Shown: positions 18,499 through 30,653 of the stretch, piece after piece | Layout: every line of letters starts with the position of its first letter | How positions within the stretch are numbered: position 1 is the first letter of the stretch | Notes under the pieces: generated by a model | What the model saw: the letters and a program-made list of their open reading frames with translations, nothing else | The model's database searches: none | Told to the model about the DNA's origin: nothing | Program-made: the position numbers and the translations under genes | Assembly: GCA_024279275.1 (NCBI GenBank) | Contig: JAJRRS010000075.1 | Coordinates: 1 to 44,538, forward strand | Direction: 5' to 3' | DNA length: 44,538 nucleotides | From: Planctomycetota bacterium | GTDB lineage: Bacteria > Planctomycetota > Phycisphaerae > Phycisphaerales > Phycisphaeraceae

Positions 18499-18882
18499 TT
18501 ACAACAAGAGGTAACCCAAAGCAGGCAGTGCGACGATCAACAATACTGCAGACCCGCAGCCCGAACGGCCGTTCGCCTGTTCAAGCAGTTCCCACTTCGC
18601 CGCCTCTTTGTAAGCATCGTCTCCGCTGGCGAACGACTCGAAGGCCGCGACGATATCCTCGGCTGAGAACTCCTGGCCCCTCGCGACGAATTGTTCGTCG
18701 GTATTGGCATCGCGATACTCAAGCACCAGCCCCCCGGTGCCTCCGCCGGCCTGCATGAACGAGTTATCGTCCAATGTCAGGATCGCAAAATCGGTCTTGA
18801 GGTCGGCAACAGCCTGGACAGCTTCCTTGATCGTAAAGTCGTCGATCGAATCGTAATCCCGGTCGGCGGTTTCAAGTCGCAT
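18499..18882 (-). CDS. Small tail-anchored protein, unknown function
   Basis: From ATG 18882 the product is 127 aa. I prefer this start because GAGG lies five bases before it; a GTG at 18906 would add eight residues. The N-terminal 100 residues (LETADRDYDSIDDFTIKEAV, FAILTLDDNSFMQAGG, LVLEYRDANTDEQFVARGQE) look like a small alpha/beta domain. The last 20 residues (AVLLIVALPALGYLLL) are a C-terminal membrane anchor with no signal peptide, so the domain faces the cytoplasm. It sits 55 bp after gyrB on the same strand and is probably read from the gyrB promoter. I do not recognise a family. Confidence 0.7.
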   Translation of the reverse strand: MRLETADRDYDSIDDFTIKEAVQAVADLKTDFAILTLDDNSFMQAGGGTGGLVLEYRDANTDEQFVARGQEFSAEDIVAAFESFASGDDAYKEAAKWELLEQANGRSGCGSAVLLIVALPALGYLLL

Positions 18883-18937
18883 GGATGCCTCGTTGTTCTT
18901 CACCACGCCGCCGGGGGCCGGGGCCGGTGGGCGGGGA

Positions 18938-21550
<2,613 letters not shown>

Positions 21551-21622
21551 TTATTATCCGCCCGGGGAGAAGCATAAAATGCGGCTTTTCCCCTTAAAAA
21601 TAAGGTGTTTTTTGTCTCGCAG

Positions 21623-21628
21623 ATGATA
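21623..21628 (-). promoter_or_regulatory. Possible -10 box (TATCAT) for gyrB
   Basis: TATCAT on the minus strand lies about 85 nt before the gyrB ATG, in the 240-bp spacer after the TPR gene. A good -35 at 16-18 bp is not visible. An AT-rich, T-rich leader (TTATTTTTAAGGGGAAAA) follows it. Confidence 0.3.
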
Positions 21629-21778
21629 GCAGAAACCGGCCCCCGAAGCTAGCTTGAGAAGGCCTGTGCGGCTGTGTAAAAGGCACTAAAAAACGGGCCT
21701 GAAAGGTGCAAAAAATCAGGTAATAAATCGGCTAAAACACGCCCGATCAAGCTACTCAACGGCGTCGGGGTTAACGAG

Positions 21779-24700
21779 CTAAGGTTTCGCCTCTGCGGGC
21801 TTGGCGGGGGCGGGTTCTTCGACGGGGGCTTGCACAGGGTCTTCGGCCTGCTGTTCTTCAATCGAGGCTTCATCAATCGGTGGATCATCCGCCGCAAGGA
21901 CATCCTCCGTCGCTTCTTCCACCGGCAGGTCGGCGACGGGCACGGGAGTCTTGGCACGCACAGCGGTGATCTTGGCACGCAGTCGATTTGCCAGGCTCGC
22001 CAACTCCGGGTCCTGCTTGAGGTCTTCGGGCGATGCCCCACGCAGATGCGCGGAGGCTCCGGACCATGCACGCAGTGCCTCAGGCTCTCGGCCCAACCGG
22101 TAAAGGGTATCCCCAAGGTGATCACTGATGACCGCGAGGGTCGCGGTGCCAACCCCGCCGGGGCCATTTGCCCGCACACGGACAATCGCCGCTTCACGGG
22201 CCTTGCGAAGCCAGACCTCGGCATCCTCGAACCGCCGCAACTTATAATAAGCCCAGCCCAGCGAATCCATATACGCCTCAGTGGTCGGACTACTATCCAC
22301 CGCACGCCGGATCATCTTAAGCGCCTTGGCGGGGTCTTCATTGCGCATCAGCATGGCGTAACCCAGGCCGTTGTTGGTCGGGCCGTGGTCGGGGAATTTT
22401 GCAAGCAGGTCGCGCATGATCTGCTCGCCGCGCTCCCGATCACCCTGATCGGTGACGGTCATCGCCAGCAGGTAAGTCAGCTCGGCTTCGTGCTTAGGGA
22501 AACGTGCGACAGCCTGAATGATCCGCTGCTCAGCAAGATCTGGTTTGTCCATGTCCGTCAACGCCGACGCCAGCAAGCTGATCAAAAGGATCGGGTTTTC
22601 TATGTCCTCCTTGGCCAACGCCTCTTCCAGAACATCCACCGACTGCTGAAACCTGCCCCACCGGCGGTAGAGAAAACCCAACTGGCTGGCGCGGATCGAT
22701 CCCTCCGGCTCAAGCAGAAGGATGCGCTCCTGGACCTCGAACAACTTCTCCTGATCGCCGGCACCACTGTAAAAACGCTGCGCCATCCGCAGCAGCCTCA
22801 GGTCGTCGGGGTTGGCCTGCAGGCGGTCTTCCAACAGTGCTATCGCTTCGCCGGTTCGGCCTGCGGCGTGGTAGGTATCCAGCAACTGGTTCAGAGCCTT
22901 GCCATCGTTTGGGTTCTCGGCAAGCAGACCCTCCAGCAGCGCAGCCGCACGGTCATAATTTCGGCTGGCTTCGTGGAGCTGCGCCTGAACCAGCCGACCG
23001 GTTCGGCTGTTTGGGATCGTGCCCAGCAGGCGCTTGACCAGGACACGCCACTTGGCGGTCTGATCTTCGATCGGCGACTTGCGCCCAGGTGCCGGGTCGT
23101 AGAGGTCCAGCAACGCGGCATATAAAACCTCGGCCTTGGGCTTGGCATTGAGCGCATCCAGCAGTGTCCGCTCGGCGGTCTGAGCTTGGCCCAGCGTCAA
23201 TTCCAGATTGGCTTTGTTGATGACCAGCCGAACATCCCCGCCGGTGTCACGGATCACGCGGTCGATTAATTCAACCGCCTCCTGGATTTTGCCGGTCTTC
23301 GCCAGCACGCTCGATCGCAACAGGATCACGCCGGTGTGGTTAGACCCCGATAAGGGTTCGAGCACGTCGGCTGCGGCGTCGAAGTCATTTTGCACGATCA
23401 AGGCTTTGGCCAACTCAACCCGCGCAACCGCCAGCTCCGGCTCGCGTTTGACCGCAGCCTGAAACTGGGCTTGCGCATCCTGATATTGCTCGAGCATCGC
23501 CAGGCAAAGCCCCCGTAACACGATGCGCATCGTCCCAATTGGCCCATCCTTGTCGGTGTCCCCGATGACATCCGCAAGCGCCTGGGGGGCTTGGGTGTGC
23601 GTCACCAGAGCCGAGCCGTATTCATCCGCCATGTCGGGTGCCGCAGACATCAGCTCCGCGGTCAGATCGATCGCTTCAGCGAGTGTTTTTTCATCGTGCG
23701 GGGATTGATCCTCAGGCAGAAGATAGTTTCGCAGCAGTGTGTAGAACGCCCGCCGATCCTGGGGGGCCTGTGTCAGGTGATCGGCCAGCAGTTCGCGAGC
23801 CTGATCCGTGGTCAGGACGTCGGCGGTCGCAATAGCAAGTGCCTCGGGTCGGCCCTGGCTCTCGTAAATCGACTGCAACGTCTGCGCGAGGCTGGCTGCG
23901 GAGACGCCCTGATTAACAACGTAGCGGACCATCGCCAGAGATTGCGCATCGCCTTGATGTCGTTGCACCTGCTCGATCACGAGTCGTTCAGCCAGGTCGT
24001 AATCACTGAGCCGAAGCGCCGCGTAGACCCTGCGTTTATCGAGCTTGATCGCGTCGCGAACGCCGTCCTCAAGCGCAAGGCGGTACACATCCAACGCACG
24101 CCCGGGCTGATCCAGATGCATGTACAGATCGCCGAGCAGTTGCCGGGTGACACCGATCTGCCGCCGTAACAGCGACTGATCCCGAGCGTAGATAGAAGAC
24201 CCGATGGGCCTGGACGTCCGCTCGATATATTGGTCGAACTGCTCGATCGCAGCGGAGGCGTGCCCCATGCTGCGCAGGGTGTTGCCCAGGAAGTGACGGG
24301 CCAATTCGGTGAGGGCCGGGTTGGTGTGATCGCGGATCAAGACTTCATGGAAGAGCACCGCCGCCTCGTCGTGGTCGCCCTTCTCGATCGCGAACCGCCC
24401 GAGGATGAACAGGCTGCGTGCATCGTCAGGCGTGATATCGACCGCCCGCCGGAAATACTGCGCGCCCTTGATGCGGTTGCCGGACCGTGTGTAGATTTCA
24501 CCAAGAAGCCGAAGCAGCGTCGGCTCATTGGGCGACAATCTCAGCGCTGATTCCAGTTGTTTCTTGGCTGTTGCGATGTCGCCTTCAAGCCAGGCCACTC
24601 GACCGGCGACGTAGGCTTTTTGCGCCGCCAGGGGTGGCTCGGCCTGAGCGTCCGGGGTGTCCGGGGTGTCCGGGGTGTCCTGAGTTTCTGGTTGAACGAC

Positions 24701-24955
24701 GGCGTCTAAAAACGCGGGCCGATCTAATGAAGTCAGAACCTCGTCGGTTAAGAGTTTGGCCTTGGCCAAGCTTTCGCCTGTAAGCGGTGAGATTGAATCG
24801 GTGGATATCCCCGGGGGCAATTCGACGCCGTAGCGCAAGGGAACTCGGCTATAACGCCGGAAGGTGCTGCGATCACCTGAGCCTGTGCCCGATTGGCAGC
24901 CCGTGAACAAGACCAGCCAGAGTGCCGAAAAAACGATGATCCGTCTAACTGTCAT
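21779..24955 (-). CDS. Large TPR lipoprotein
   Basis: The 1058-aa product starts with a lipoprotein signal (FSALWLVLFTGC), so Cys20 is the expected lipidation site and the protein faces the periplasm. From about residue 110 to 970 it is a series of tetratricopeptide repeats, for example LRLLGEIYTRSGNRIKGAQY, ALEDGVRDAIKLDKRRVYAA and GLGYAMLMRNEDPAKALKMI. The repeats probably form a long superhelical scaffold for protein partners. A DTPDTPDTPD stretch near residue 93 is encoded by four tandem GTCCGGGGT units (24650-24682). The C-terminus is acidic and Pro/Ala/Glu-rich. It starts 32 bp after hisG on the same strand and may be the last gene of the nusA-hisG run. Partners are unknown. Confidence 0.88.
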   Translation of the reverse strand: MTVRRIIVFSALWLVLFTGCQSGTGSGDRSTFRRYSRVPLRYGVELPPGISTDSISPLTGESLAKAKLLTDEVLTSLDRPAFLDAVVQPETQDTPDTPDTPDAQAEPPLAAQKAYVAGRVAWLEGDIATAKKQLESALRLSPNEPTLLRLLGEIYTRSGNRIKGAQYFRRAVDITPDDARSLFILGRFAIEKGDHDEAAVLFHEVLIRDHTNPALTELARHFLGNTLRSMGHASAAIEQFDQYIERTSRPIGSSIYARDQSLLRRQIGVTRQLLGDLYMHLDQPGRALDVYRLALEDGVRDAIKLDKRRVYAALRLSDYDLAERLVIEQVQRHQGDAQSLAMVRYVVNQGVSAASLAQTLQSIYESQGRPEALAIATADVLTTDQARELLADHLTQAPQDRRAFYTLLRNYLLPEDQSPHDEKTLAEAIDLTAELMSAAPDMADEYGSALVTHTQAPQALADVIGDTDKDGPIGTMRIVLRGLCLAMLEQYQDAQAQFQAAVKREPELAVARVELAKALIVQNDFDAAADVLEPLSGSNHTGVILLRSSVLAKTGKIQEAVELIDRVIRDTGGDVRLVINKANLELTLGQAQTAERTLLDALNAKPKAEVLYAALLDLYDPAPGRKSPIEDQTAKWRVLVKRLLGTIPNSRTGRLVQAQLHEASRNYDRAAALLEGLLAENPNDGKALNQLLDTYHAAGRTGEAIALLEDRLQANPDDLRLLRMAQRFYSGAGDQEKLFEVQERILLLEPEGSIRASQLGFLYRRWGRFQQSVDVLEEALAKEDIENPILLISLLASALTDMDKPDLAEQRIIQAVARFPKHEAELTYLLAMTVTDQGDRERGEQIMRDLLAKFPDHGPTNNGLGYAMLMRNEDPAKALKMIRRAVDSSPTTEAYMDSLGWAYYKLRRFEDAEVWLRKAREAAIVRVRANGPGGVGTATLAVISDHLGDTLYRLGREPEALRAWSGASAHLRGASPEDLKQDPELASLANRLRAKITAVRAKTPVPVADLPVEEATEDVLAADDPPIDEASIEEQQAEDPVQAPVEEPAPAKPAEAKP

Positions 24956-24987
24956 GCGAGCCGATCCTGTCTACGTCCATGCGTCAA

Positions 24988-25887
24988 TCAGGGGATGACT
25001 TTGTTCAGCGGGTAGCTGAAGATCGCGGTGGCCCCCGCCCGTTTCAGTGCCGGGGAAAGATCTCGCTCAACCCGCGCTTCCAACACCACCTCGATGGCGA
25101 CCCACTGCTTGTCCGCCAGGTCGTTGACGGTCGGGGACTGCTCAGCGGGGAGGAGCTTTAAGACCGCATCCAATGAGGCACGCGGCACGTTCATCTTCAA
25201 GCCGACCTTCGACTTCGCATCAATCGCCGCCAACAACAGCAGCGACAGGTCTTCGATCTTAGCCCGCTTCTTGGGGTCGTTCCACGCCTGCTTGTTCGCA
25301 ATCAGGCGGGTGGTCGAAGTCAGCAGGGTGTCGATGACCCGCAGCTTGTTAGCCCGCAGGGACGAGCCGGTCTCGGTGATATCGACGATGGCATCGACCA
25401 GCCGGGCCTTGACCTCGGTAGCGCCCCAACTGAACTCGATTTTTTTGACATCGATTTTACGGTCTTTGAAGTAGCGTTTCGTCGTGCCGATCAATTCGGT
25501 GGCGATGATGCCGCCGGCGAGATCTTCCGGCTTCTGATAATCCGATTCCTCGGGAACCGCCAGTACCCAGGTGGCCGGGTTACTGGTGGCGCGGGAGTAG
25601 CGAAGCTCGCAAACTTCGTGGACGTCCGAGTTGTTTTCGACGACCCAGTCGTGGCCGGTGATTCCCAGGTCGATCACGCCATCCTCGACGTATCGGCTGA
25701 TCTCCTGGGCACGGAACATGACCGCAGCAAGGTCGGGGTCGTCGATGTGTGGGAAGTAGGATCGGCTTGGGATCGTGATTTCGTACCCCGCCCGCTTAAA
25801 CAAATCGACGGTCGCGTCCTGAAGGCTTCCCTTGGGGATCCCGATACGCAGAAGCGCATCTTTTAGTTTTGTATTCATCGGTGTCAC
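24988..25887 (-). CDS. hisG: ATP phosphoribosyltransferase HisG, long form
   Basis: HisG joins ATP and PRPP to start histidine synthesis and is inhibited by histidine. The 299-aa length, with a C-terminal domain (KVGLKMNVPRASLDAVLKLL, WVAIEVVLEARVERDLSPAL), marks the long form that does not need HisZ. Key sites are IGIPKGSLQDATVDLF, the DLGITGHDWVVEN loop and the PRPP loop region DAIVDITETGSSLRANKL. The start is GTG 25887, which overlaps the stop of the upstream gene as GTGA and suggests coupled translation; ATG 25878, three codons later, is the alternative. Finding hisG at the end of a nusA-infB-rbfA run, with no other his gene, is unusual and implies that transcription is shared with the translation operon. 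Confidence 0.95.
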   Translation of the reverse strand: MTPMNTKLKDALLRIGIPKGSLQDATVDLFKRAGYEITIPSRSYFPHIDDPDLAAVMFRAQEISRYVEDGVIDLGITGHDWVVENNSDVHEVCELRYSRATSNPATWVLAVPEESDYQKPEDLAGGIIATELIGTTKRYFKDRKIDVKKIEFSWGATEVKARLVDAIVDITETGSSLRANKLRVIDTLLTSTTRLIANKQAWNDPKKRAKIEDLSLLLLAAIDAKSKVGLKMNVPRASLDAVLKLLPAEQSPTVNDLADKQWVAIEVVLEARVERDLSPALKRAGATAIFSYPLNKVIP

Positions 25888-26804
25888 TTCTTCTTCGTTC
25901 GCGCGGGGGTCTTGCCGGGGGTCTTGCCGGGGGTCTTGCCGGGGGTTTTCTTGGTTGTTTTCTTAGTCGTCTTCTTGGTGGTTTTTTTTGTGGTTTTGAC
26001 GGTCGGCTTCTTGGTCGTCTTGGTGGTCGCCGCTGGTTTCTTGGTCACTTCAGGGGCATCATCTGCTTTCTTGACGGCCTTGGATTTCTTAGGCGACTTC
26101 TTTTTGGCAGGCTCCCGCTTCTGGTCTTCGCGAGAGGTATCGACGCCAAACAACTGCGGCTCGGCGTACTCCAGCACCGAGGCCGGGGTCTTGCAGCCAT
26201 CGGACCATGCCTGCAACAGCAGATGGGCCTCGACCGACGGATCACCGGCCTTAAACTGCCGAAGCAACAGCGTCTCGACCTCTGCGGGCGTAAATCCCTC
26301 ACCGATCGCGCCTTCACGCTCCAATAAAACGACGAGCTTGCCATCGACCGGGATCGCGTGTCCGCCGAAGCACAACAGCATCACCGATGCCGAAACGTAG
26401 GGTATAACGCCGGTGAGCGTGTCCAGGTAATGCCGCTGCTCTTTTTTGGTCAGCGAGGCAACCTTGACCATCTTGTGGTCGTGTTCTCTTAGGTAAACAT
26501 CGCGGAACGATTCGAGCAACCGCTCGACCCGCCAATGCGCCCGGGGGTAATCCTCGCCGATCACCTCGATGATCTCCAGGGTGTGGCTGACGCGCAGCTC
26601 GTTGTTATCAACCATCTGCTCCATCAGCGCGTCGTAGGCCTGCTCGGCCTTGCGGCGGGTGGTGTCGGCCTGCAGGAAGGCCATGACCATCTGCGTGGTC
26701 GGCTCGTAGGCCGGGGCCTCCAGGTCTTTGTGCTTGGCCTTGAGCCGGCGGATCAGGGCGTTGAGCTTTTTGATCTGTGCGGGTTCGTGCTTCACTTGCG
26801 TCAA
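25884..26804 (-). CDS. HhH-GPD-like domain fused to a histone H1-like lysine tail
   Basis: The 306-aa product has two parts. Residues about 40-210 look like the endonuclease III/HhH-GPD glycosylase fold: a long helical start, then LTKKEQRHYLDTLTGVIPYV, SASVMLLCFGGHAIPVD and an LLEREGAI helix. These match the LPGVG...A-VVL---FG---PVD core of endonuclease III. The catalytic Lys of the hairpin is not evident and there is no FeS cysteine cluster, so it may bind DNA without cutting it. Residues about 228-306 are almost all Lys, Thr, Ala and Pro (TKKTTKKTTKKTTKKTPGK), like histone H1 or AlgP-type tails. The tail DNA is a tandem CTTGCCGGGGGT repeat (25908-25950). The start is TTG 26804, overlapping the rbfA stop as TTGA. 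The role is unknown; a nucleoid- or repair-related one is inferred. Confidence 0.75.
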   Translation of the reverse strand: MTQVKHEPAQIKKLNALIRRLKAKHKDLEAPAYEPTTQMVMAFLQADTTRRKAEQAYDALMEQMVDNNELRVSHTLEIIEVIGEDYPRAHWRVERLLESFRDVYLREHDHKMVKVASLTKKEQRHYLDTLTGVIPYVSASVMLLCFGGHAIPVDGKLVVLLEREGAIGEGFTPAEVETLLLRQFKAGDPSVEAHLLLQAWSDGCKTPASVLEYAEPQLFGVDTSREDQKREPAKKKSPKKSKAVKKADDAPEVTKKPAATTKTTKKPTVKTTKKTTKKTTKKTTKKTPGKTPGKTPGKTPARTKKK

Positions 26805-27259
26805 TCCTCTGAGGCTGGTGGGTCGTTGGTTTGGATATCGAGTTGCGCGTTCGTGTCGGCGGTGGTGTCAGGCGTGTCGGCATCGTCGGACGACGGCGAC
26901 TCATCTTGTTGCGTCGGGGTCTTCTCTAAACCGCGATGGATCGCTTCCATCACAGCGGCCTGCTTCTTCAGCGATTCGTCCAAGACGAACTTGAACCGGG
27001 GCACGGTACGGGTCGCCATTTTCTTGAATACCAGCGTCCGGATGTGCCCGGTCGCGTGGCGTAGGCCGTGGATGTTCTTGCTCTCTTTTTCCTGAGGCAT
27101 GACGGACACGAAGATGGTCGCGTTTCTCATGTCCGACGAAATCTTCACCCGGGTGATGCTGATAAAGCCATCGATGCGCGGGTCCGCCATGTCCCGCTGG
27201 AGGATCTCGGCGATCGCCTTTTTCAAGGTCGCTTCGAATTGTGCAATACGGTGACTCAT
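26801..27259 (-). CDS. rbfA: Ribosome-binding factor A
   Basis: RbfA binds the 30S subunit and assists 16S rRNA 5' end maturation. The 152-aa product has the KH-like RbfA fold: RIAQFEATLKKAIAEILQRD, then DPRIDGFISITRVKISSDMR, ATIFVSVMP and RTVPRFKFVLDESLKK, all in the expected order. The last 35 residues are an acidic Asp/Thr/Ser tail. It follows the DUF503 gene by 17 bp and overlaps the next gene by four bases, within the conserved nusA-infB-DUF503-rbfA order. Confidence 0.94.
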   Translation of the reverse strand: MSHRIAQFEATLKKAIAEILQRDMADPRIDGFISITRVKISSDMRNATIFVSVMPQEKESKNIHGLRHATGHIRTLVFKKMATRTVPRFKFVLDESLKKQAAVMEAIHRGLEKTPTQQDESPSSDDADTPDTTADTNAQLDIQTNDPPASED

Positions 27260-27276
27260 GGTTTGCTAACGTCCGT

Positions 27277-27576
27277 TCAATCTTTGCCCATCCCGGTAAG
27301 TATCTCAATCCGGTGGTCGGCTAACACATACCCGTGTCCGGCCCGGAGCTTATTCAGTATCCCGTCCAGCATGCTCTGGCAGTGAGGCACGGCGGTACTC
27401 ACCACGGCCATCCCCAGCGTCGCTGTCCGGTGGACATCTTGTGTATCGACTTCAGCAATCGCCACCTGATGTTCCCGGTGCAGGCGGTCCTTGAGGCTGG
27501 CAACCACGCGGCGTTTATCCTTCAACGATTGCGCCCCGCCGATCGTCAGCTCAACCTGAAGGATGCCGATGATCAT
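27277..27576 (-). CDS. DUF503 (YlxP-like) protein
   Basis: The 99-aa DUF503 protein, like YlxP of Bacillus subtilis, is a small alpha/beta ribosome-associated factor encoded between infB and rbfA. Here MIIGILQVELTIGGAQSLKD, KRRVVASLKDRLHREHQVAI and AEVDTQDVHRTATLGMAVV cover the whole domain. The order infB-DUF503-rbfA is preserved. A 135-bp spacer with a perfect 10-bp inverted repeat separates it from infB. Function is not established; a role in late 30S assembly is suggested only by gene context. Confidence 0.9.
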   Translation of the reverse strand: MIIGILQVELTIGGAQSLKDKRRVVASLKDRLHREHQVAIAEVDTQDVHRTATLGMAVVSTAVPHCQSMLDGILNKLRAGHGYVLADHRIEILTGMGKD

Positions 27577-27590
27577 GGCGGGGGTGGTTA

Positions 27591-27707
27591 GTGGTTGGTG
27601 ATGAGTGTTCTGTCGTTGATGTTAATCACACGGCGATACGGCCCGGTGTTCCGTCGCGGTTACTTGGCGGAATTCCTTTCCAACCACCCACCACGAACAC
27701 CAACCAC
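27591..27707. repeat. Inverted repeat in the infB-DUF503 spacer
   Basis: GTGGTTGGTG (27591-27600) pairs perfectly with CACCAACCAC (27698-27707), and TGTTC (27606-27610) with GAACA (27695-27699). The arms bracket about 90 bp and the outer arm reaches the infB stop region. It could be an attenuator or processing site inside the operon, or simply a mobile intergenic repeat. Confidence 0.6.
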
Positions 27708-27711
27708 CGCT

Positions 27712-30566
27712 CTACTCCAGTTTCCTCTTTACCTGCTTGACGTTGTAACAAACGATCGTGTCGCCGGGCTTGAGGTCATCAAAGCCCTTGAGACGGATGC
27801 CGCACTCGGTGCCAGCCCGGACCTCCTTGGCGTCGTCCTTCACCCGGCGGAGGCTCTCGATGTCGCGGTCGTCGGTCACAACGATCCCGTCCCGCTGAAG
27901 CCGGGCCTTGCCGGACTTCTGGAACGTGCCCTCGGTGACGATACAACCGGCGATCATCCCCAGCTTGCCGATCTTAAAGACCTCCTTGACCTCGGCCTGA
28001 CCCAGAATTTCTTCCTGAGTCTCAGGATCGAGCATGCCTTCCAGTGCCTGGGTAAGGTGATCGGTGACGTCGTAGATAATCCGGTACAAGCGGATGTCCA
28101 CGCCCCGAGTCTCGGCGATTTCCTTCACCGTGCTGGTTGCGACCACATGGAACCCAATCACGATCGCGGCGGAAGCGTCGGCGAGCAGCACGTCGTTCTC
28201 GGTCACACCACCCACAGCAGAGTGGATTACCTTGACGCTGACTTCGTCGTTGCCCAACTCTTCGAGGCTCTTGCGTAGCACTTCCATCGAACCCTGCACG
28301 TCGGCTTTGAGCACGACTCGGAGCTGGTTGACCTGGCCGGCCTTGATGGTGGCGGCGAAGTTGTCCAGCGTGACCTTCGTCCGGCTCGCCAGCATCTTCT
28401 GACGCTCGGCATCGCGGTACTGCTGGGCGACACTCTCTGCTTTTTGTAGCGTCTGGGTGACGTAGAACTTGTCGCCGGCGTCGGGGATCACGTCGATGCC
28501 GGAAAGCTCCAACGGCGTCGCGGGGCCGGCGTCCTTGATTGATCTTTTGCGGTCGTTGGTCATGTCACGCACGCGGCCAAAAGCACGACCGATCACGATG
28601 AAGTCGCCAACCTTGATCTGACCATCCTGCACCAACACACGGGCAACCGAACCCCGGCCCGTTTGCATCTCGGCTTCGATCACCGCACCGCGAGCAGGCC
28701 CGCCGTAGTCGGCCTTGAGTTCCAGCAATTCGGACTGGTAATCCAGCACTTCCAGAAGATCCTGGATGCCATCACCGGTCTCCGCAGAGGTCTTGATGAT
28801 TTCAGTTTCACCGCCCCACGCCACGGGGTTCAGCCCGTGCTCGGCGAGTTGGCCATAGATCTTCTGAACGTTTTCCTCGGTCGCCTGGGGGAGGTCACTC
28901 TTATTGAGAGCAACAATCACAGGGACATCTGCCGCCTTGGCGTGGTTGATCGACTCAATGGTCTGAGGCATCACGCCGTCGTCCGCAGCAATGACCAGCA
29001 CAACCAGGTCGGTCATCCCAGCACCGCGGGCACGCATCGAAGTAAACGCTTCGTGGCCGGGCGTATCCAGGAAGACAACGGTCTTGTCCTGGTCATCCCC
29101 GCCCTTGACGGTGACACGATACGCACCGACGTGCTGCGTGATGCCGCCCGCTTCGTGCGCTGCGACGTCGGCCTTACGGATCTTATCCAATAGCGAGGTC
29201 TTACCGTGGTCGACGTGACCCAACACCGTAACAACCGGAGGCCTGGGACGCTCATCGACCAACTCGCGTTCAGCGAACTCCTGTTCGACGATTTCCTCAG
29301 CGGTCTGCTGTTCCTTGACCACCAGCTCGATGTCGTACTCCATCGCGACTTCCATCGCGGCCTCGGTCTCAATCGCCGAGTTGATGGTGACCATGATCCC
29401 CTTCTTGAAGAGCCATTTCATGGCCTCATTAGCCTTGATCCCGGTGGCGGCGCTGAGCGCCTTGATGGTGACCGGCTCCTGGATCTCGACCTTGCCACCT
29501 GTGACAACGGCGCTCTGAGCGGCCTGGCCGGTGTGTTCGTTTTTACGCAGGTTGTGTCGGCGTTGCTTGAGGAAGCCGGTGGCTCCGGACAGCCTGGCGT
29601 CCAGTTCTTCCATGTCGGCCTGGCTGAAATTGGTCGGGCCGGTAGGCAGGGCGTCGCCGGAGCGTCCCCTGCGTGTGTTCATGCCGCGTCGTTTGTTCGG
29701 GCGTGCGGGTCCACCTGCCCCACCACCGCCGCCGCCAGCACCCTTGCCTCGGGCCGGGCCACGGGCGCGAGTGATCCCAGGGACACCGTCGTCCTGTTGG
29801 TAGCCACCACCGCCGCCGCCGCCGCCACCCTGCCCACCAGCCGGTCGGCGAGCACGCGGCGCGCGCTCAGGCTCGGGTTTTTCGATACGCAGAACCTTGG
29901 GGCCTTTAAGCTGAACCTGTTGCGGCTTAGCCAACATCTTACCAACAGGCTTGATGATGTCGGGCCGGGTCGGGACATTGGGCTGGCCCATCGGGCCGAC
30001 CGGCTTCTTGACCGCCGGCGCCGAAGCCGCGATCGGGGGAGCCGTATCACTTGGGGGATCAATAGCCGCAGGTGCCGCTGGCTGTGTCGATGTCTCCACC
30101 GCAACGGCGGGTGCTTCTTCCACAACAGCGGTCGGCTCTTCGGATGCGGCGGCAGGCTCAATCTTCTTCGCCTTCGTCGCTTTCGTGGCCTTGACTGCCT
30201 TGGTCGCCTTAGTGACTTTGGTGGCCTTGGTCGCTTGCTTCGGCGCTTCGGGCGGAGCCTCGAGGGTCGCGGTTGCGGTCGATGCATCTGCATCGCCACC
30301 TTCCGGCGCATCCGACTTGGCGGCGGCCTTCTTACGCGGCTTGCGGACCTTTTCAGGTCCACCTTCTCCGCGGTCTCGATGGCGGTTCCAGCATCGGAAG
30401 CCTCTTCACCAAACCACTGCCGGATGGTCACGGCCAAGCCGATCTTCACCGTCGACATGTGGTTAGTGATACCGGGAACGCCTTCGGCATCGCACTTCTC
30501 GACGATGGCTTTGCTCTTGACGCCCAGCTCTTTGGCTAACTCGAATACGCGCTTGGCTTTGGCCAA
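27712..30566 (-). CDS. infB: Translation initiation factor IF-2, reading frame broken by one base
   Basis: IF-2 is the GTPase that brings initiator tRNA to the 30S subunit. The gene starts at TTG 30566 with AAGGAG six bases before it, and the first 60 codons are a clear IF-2 N domain ([20 protein letters not shown]). After about residue 70 this frame turns to Arg/Pro-rich nonsense. The true sequence continues in another frame through Lys/Ala/Thr linkers to the G domain ([39 protein letters not shown]) and the C-terminal domains up to 27712. Adding one T to the T4 run at 30350-30353 joins both parts smoothly as [13 protein letters not shown]. Without this correction the first start in the long frame is GTG 30123, which lacks the N domain. 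Confidence 0.9.
30350..30353 (-). other. infB: Frameshift point in infB (T4 run, probably T5)
   Basis: Upstream of this run the coding frame is that of TTG 30566; downstream it is that of the 803-codon frame. On the coding strand the sequence is CTGAAAAGGTCCGC. With one more A it reads CTG AAA AAG GTC CGC, that is L K K V R, which links the two protein segments without a gap. Confidence 0.8.
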
Positions 30567-30653
30567 GTCCTGCTCCTTCCGGCCTTATACATGACCGGCC
30601 TGGGGGTCGACGGTGCCCTGTTTGGCCCGTCGGGATTCATTTACCACCTGCGA

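Noticed and set aside
21830..24169. Long plus-strand ORFs (431 and 192 codons) opposite the TPR lipoprotein
   Set aside because: Antisense shadows in high-GC sequence; the minus-strand frame has a signal peptide, lipobox and TPR repeats.
29679..30345. Second half of the minus-strand ORF that starts at 30566
   Set aside because: Only its first 70 or so codons are IF-2; after the T4 run the Arg/Pro-rich sequence is out-of-frame translation of infB.
29206..30594. 462-codon plus-strand ORF opposite infB
   Set aside because: It is the antisense of conserved IF-2 codons, with Arg/Leu/Gly-rich shadow composition, and no domain can be seen.
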